64,000 nucleotides of DNA from Micromonospora sonchi. GTDB taxonomy: Bacteria; Actinomycetota; Actinomycetes; Mycobacteriales; Micromonosporaceae. Below are positions 62,747 to 64,000 of the stretch, piece after piece. Below the pieces are notes generated by a model, which was not told the DNA's origin, searched no databases, and saw only the letters and a program-made list of their open reading frames with translations. Made by a program: the position numbers and the translations under genes. The stretch is taken from positions 124,001 to 188,000 of the forward strand of contig NZ_BMNB01000002.1 in assembly GCF_014646235.1 (NCBI RefSeq), in the 5' to 3' direction. Position 1 is the first letter of the stretch, and the number at the start of each line of letters is the position of its first letter.

Positions 62747-64000
62747 TCAGTCGTCCTCGGGCAGCGTCTCTTCGAGCCGGTCGAGCAGGTCGTCCAGGCG
62801 GTCGGCGAAGTCGGCGGGAAGCCGGCCGCGTTCGGCCTCGTCCTCGATGCGGTCGCGCAGCTTCCCGATCCGTTTCTCGCGGTCCTTGGGCTTGCCCCGG
62901 GCGAGATCGGTGAAATCCTTACGCAGCCGGTCGGCGACCTTGCGGTCCACGTCGCCGACGAGTTGCGCCTCGGTGAGCAGGGCGACGAACTCGGCGGCGG
63001 TCTGCCGCAGGCTCACTGGTTCTGATTCGGAAGGAGGCGCCGACGGGCTGGGGCGCAGTGCCGTCGGGGTGGTCGAGGCCGGTGCAGCGGCCCGATCGGC
63101 CGGGGCGGTGGTGACGGTCGTGCTCGGCGGCGCCTCCTCGTCGCCGTTGCCGAGGGCGAGCACCACGCCCACCCCGACGAGCAGCGCCAGGCCGGCCGCC
63201 ACCAACGCGCCGACCGGTGGGACGTTCCGCCCCGGCCTCCGGCCCGCGCCGCGCCCGCGACGGCCGCTGCCACGGGCCGGGCCACCGGCCGGCCGAGCGG
63301 ACGCGGCCCAGACACTGGTGGCGGCCCCCTCCGGGGCGGAGCCGGCGGCCGGGCGCACGGAGGTGGGCTCGCCGGCGGCGGGCGTGGCCCTGGCGGACCA
63401 CATGCCGGCCCGGTCGATCAGCGTCGGTGGATGCGCCGGCGCCGGCCGGGCCACGGCCGCCGTCGGCTCGCCGCCGGCCGGAGCGGAGGTGATCGGCAGT
63501 ACGGCGGTGGGCGACCCCACCGGGCCGGTCGGCCCGGCCGCGGCACGCAGCCGGGCCGCCAACTGTCCGGCGGTGGGCCGCCGGGCCGGCTCCGGGTCGA
63601 GGCAGGCCAACACCAGTTCGGCGACGTCGGCGGGCAACCCCGGCGTCCGCGGCGGCGCCACGGGCGGCCGCTGGGCGTGCACCCGGGCGGCCTCCTCCCA
63701 ACTGCGTACGGGCAACGGAACGTCACCGGTCAGGGTGCGGTACAGCAGCACGCCGAGCGCGTACAGGTCGCTGGCCGGATTCGGTGCCCCGGCCCGCAAC
63801 CGCTCCGGAGCGATGTACGCGGGCGTACCCATGATCGGTTCGCCGCTCGGGCCGGGGCCGGCGTGCTGGGGGCCGGCGAGCGCGGCGATGCCGAAGTCCA
63901 GCACCTTGGCGCCGGTCTCGGTGAGCATGACGTTGCCCGGCTTGATGTCCCGGTGCACCACCCCGATGCGGTGTGCGGCGGCGAGCGCGGCGGCGACCTC
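62747..64000 (-). CDS. Ser/Thr protein kinase (PknB type), N-terminus cut by window edge
   Basis: At least 417 residues. The visible kinase part starts inside the C-lobe: [19 protein letters not shown] (HRD loop), [11 protein letters not shown] (DFG), [13 protein letters not shown] (APE) and [21 protein letters not shown] Pro/Ala-rich linker follows, then a membrane helix ([26 protein letters not shown]). Outside it is a Thr/Ser-rich stretch and a charged helical tail ([49 protein letters not shown]). No PASTA repeats are seen, so the outer helical domain is a different sensor type. The N-lobe lies beyond 64000. Confidence 0.9.
   Translation of the reverse strand, partial: EVAAALAAAHRIGVVHRDIKPGNVMLTETGAKVLDFGIAALAGPQHAGPGPSGEPIMGTPAYIAPERLRAGAPNPASDLYALGVLLYRTLTGDVPLPVRSWEEAARVHAQRPPVAPPRTPGLPADVAELVLACLDPEPARRPTAGQLAARLRAAAGPTGPVGSPTAVLPITSAPAGGEPTAAVARPAPAHPPTLIDRAGMWSARATPAAGEPTSVRPAAGSAPEGAATSVWAASARPAGGPARGSGRRGRGAGRRPGRNVPPVGALVAAGLALLVGVGVVLALGNGDEEAPPSTTVTTAPADRAAAPASTTPTALRPSPSAPPSESEPVSLRQTAAEFVALLTEAQLVGDVDRKVADRLRKDFTDLARGKPKDREKRIGKLRDRIEDEAERGRLPADFADRLDDLLDRLEETLPEDD

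Overview
The window is very GC-rich actinomycete DNA. GTG starts and 4-base GTGA/ATGA overlaps are common. An IdeR/DmdR-type iron box, a desferrioxamine (des) locus, a mycothiol-linked gene remnant and actinobacterial repeats all point to the Micromonosporaceae (Micromonospora- or Salinispora-like). I see no rRNA, no CRISPR array and no phage module. One tRNA is present.

Layout. 1-4950: an Lrp regulator (cut by the window edge), an acyl-CoA dehydrogenase and an M24 peptidase in one operon, then a DUF4037 protein and a 5'-3' exonuclease. 4966-6651: a complete IS1380-family element with a 5-bp target duplication. 6821-11256: a three-gene sugar/polyol catabolic operon with a divergent LacI regulator and a LacI-type operator. 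11339-14012: an APH-like kinase and an ECF sigma factor with its membrane partner. 14084-22154: desABCD behind an iron box, with a divergent penicillin-acylase-like gene and a GNAT gene. 22209-30441: two divergent operons combining RibA, a RibD_C reductase, a PTPS-fold protein, a BchC-like dehydrogenase, a glycosyltransferase, a methyltransferase, a flippase-like protein, a CDP-alcohol phosphatidyltransferase and an LtaS/sulfatase-fold enzyme. No known pathway explains this set, and it is the best candidate for an undescribed biosynthetic system. 30485-38129: secreted hydrolases (including a snapalysin-trypsin fusion), a TRM11-like methyltransferase and a two-component system with a GerMN lipoprotein. 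38130-40522: a decayed patch around a membrane LuxR regulator. 40649-43960: a tRNA and rtcB, with rtcB split by an IS607/TnpB transposon. 44129-51616: a small ORF, a complete Mrp (Mnh) Na+/H+ antiporter operon and a voltage-gated-type ion channel. 51744-54317: an esterase pseudogene split by a second, partly dead IS607/TnpB copy. 54343-57921: a VanX-like dipeptidase and two tandem S11 D,D-carboxypeptidases. 58034-64000: a double MerR regulator facing a UvrA-like resistance protein, then a phosphatase, a DedA protein and a Ser/Thr kinase cut by the window edge.

Repeats. One family contains the self-complementary core AAGGGGCCCCTT followed by TTAAC (four copies or part-copies). It lies at gene 3' ends and supplies the stop codon and last residues of at least two proteins. 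A second family has long inverted arms around GATCTTGCA (two copies). The two IS607 elements end identically. Next to each tnpB 3' end they keep RNA hairpins that vary in a pairing-preserving way, and each faces a host-derived guide taken from the gene it interrupts.
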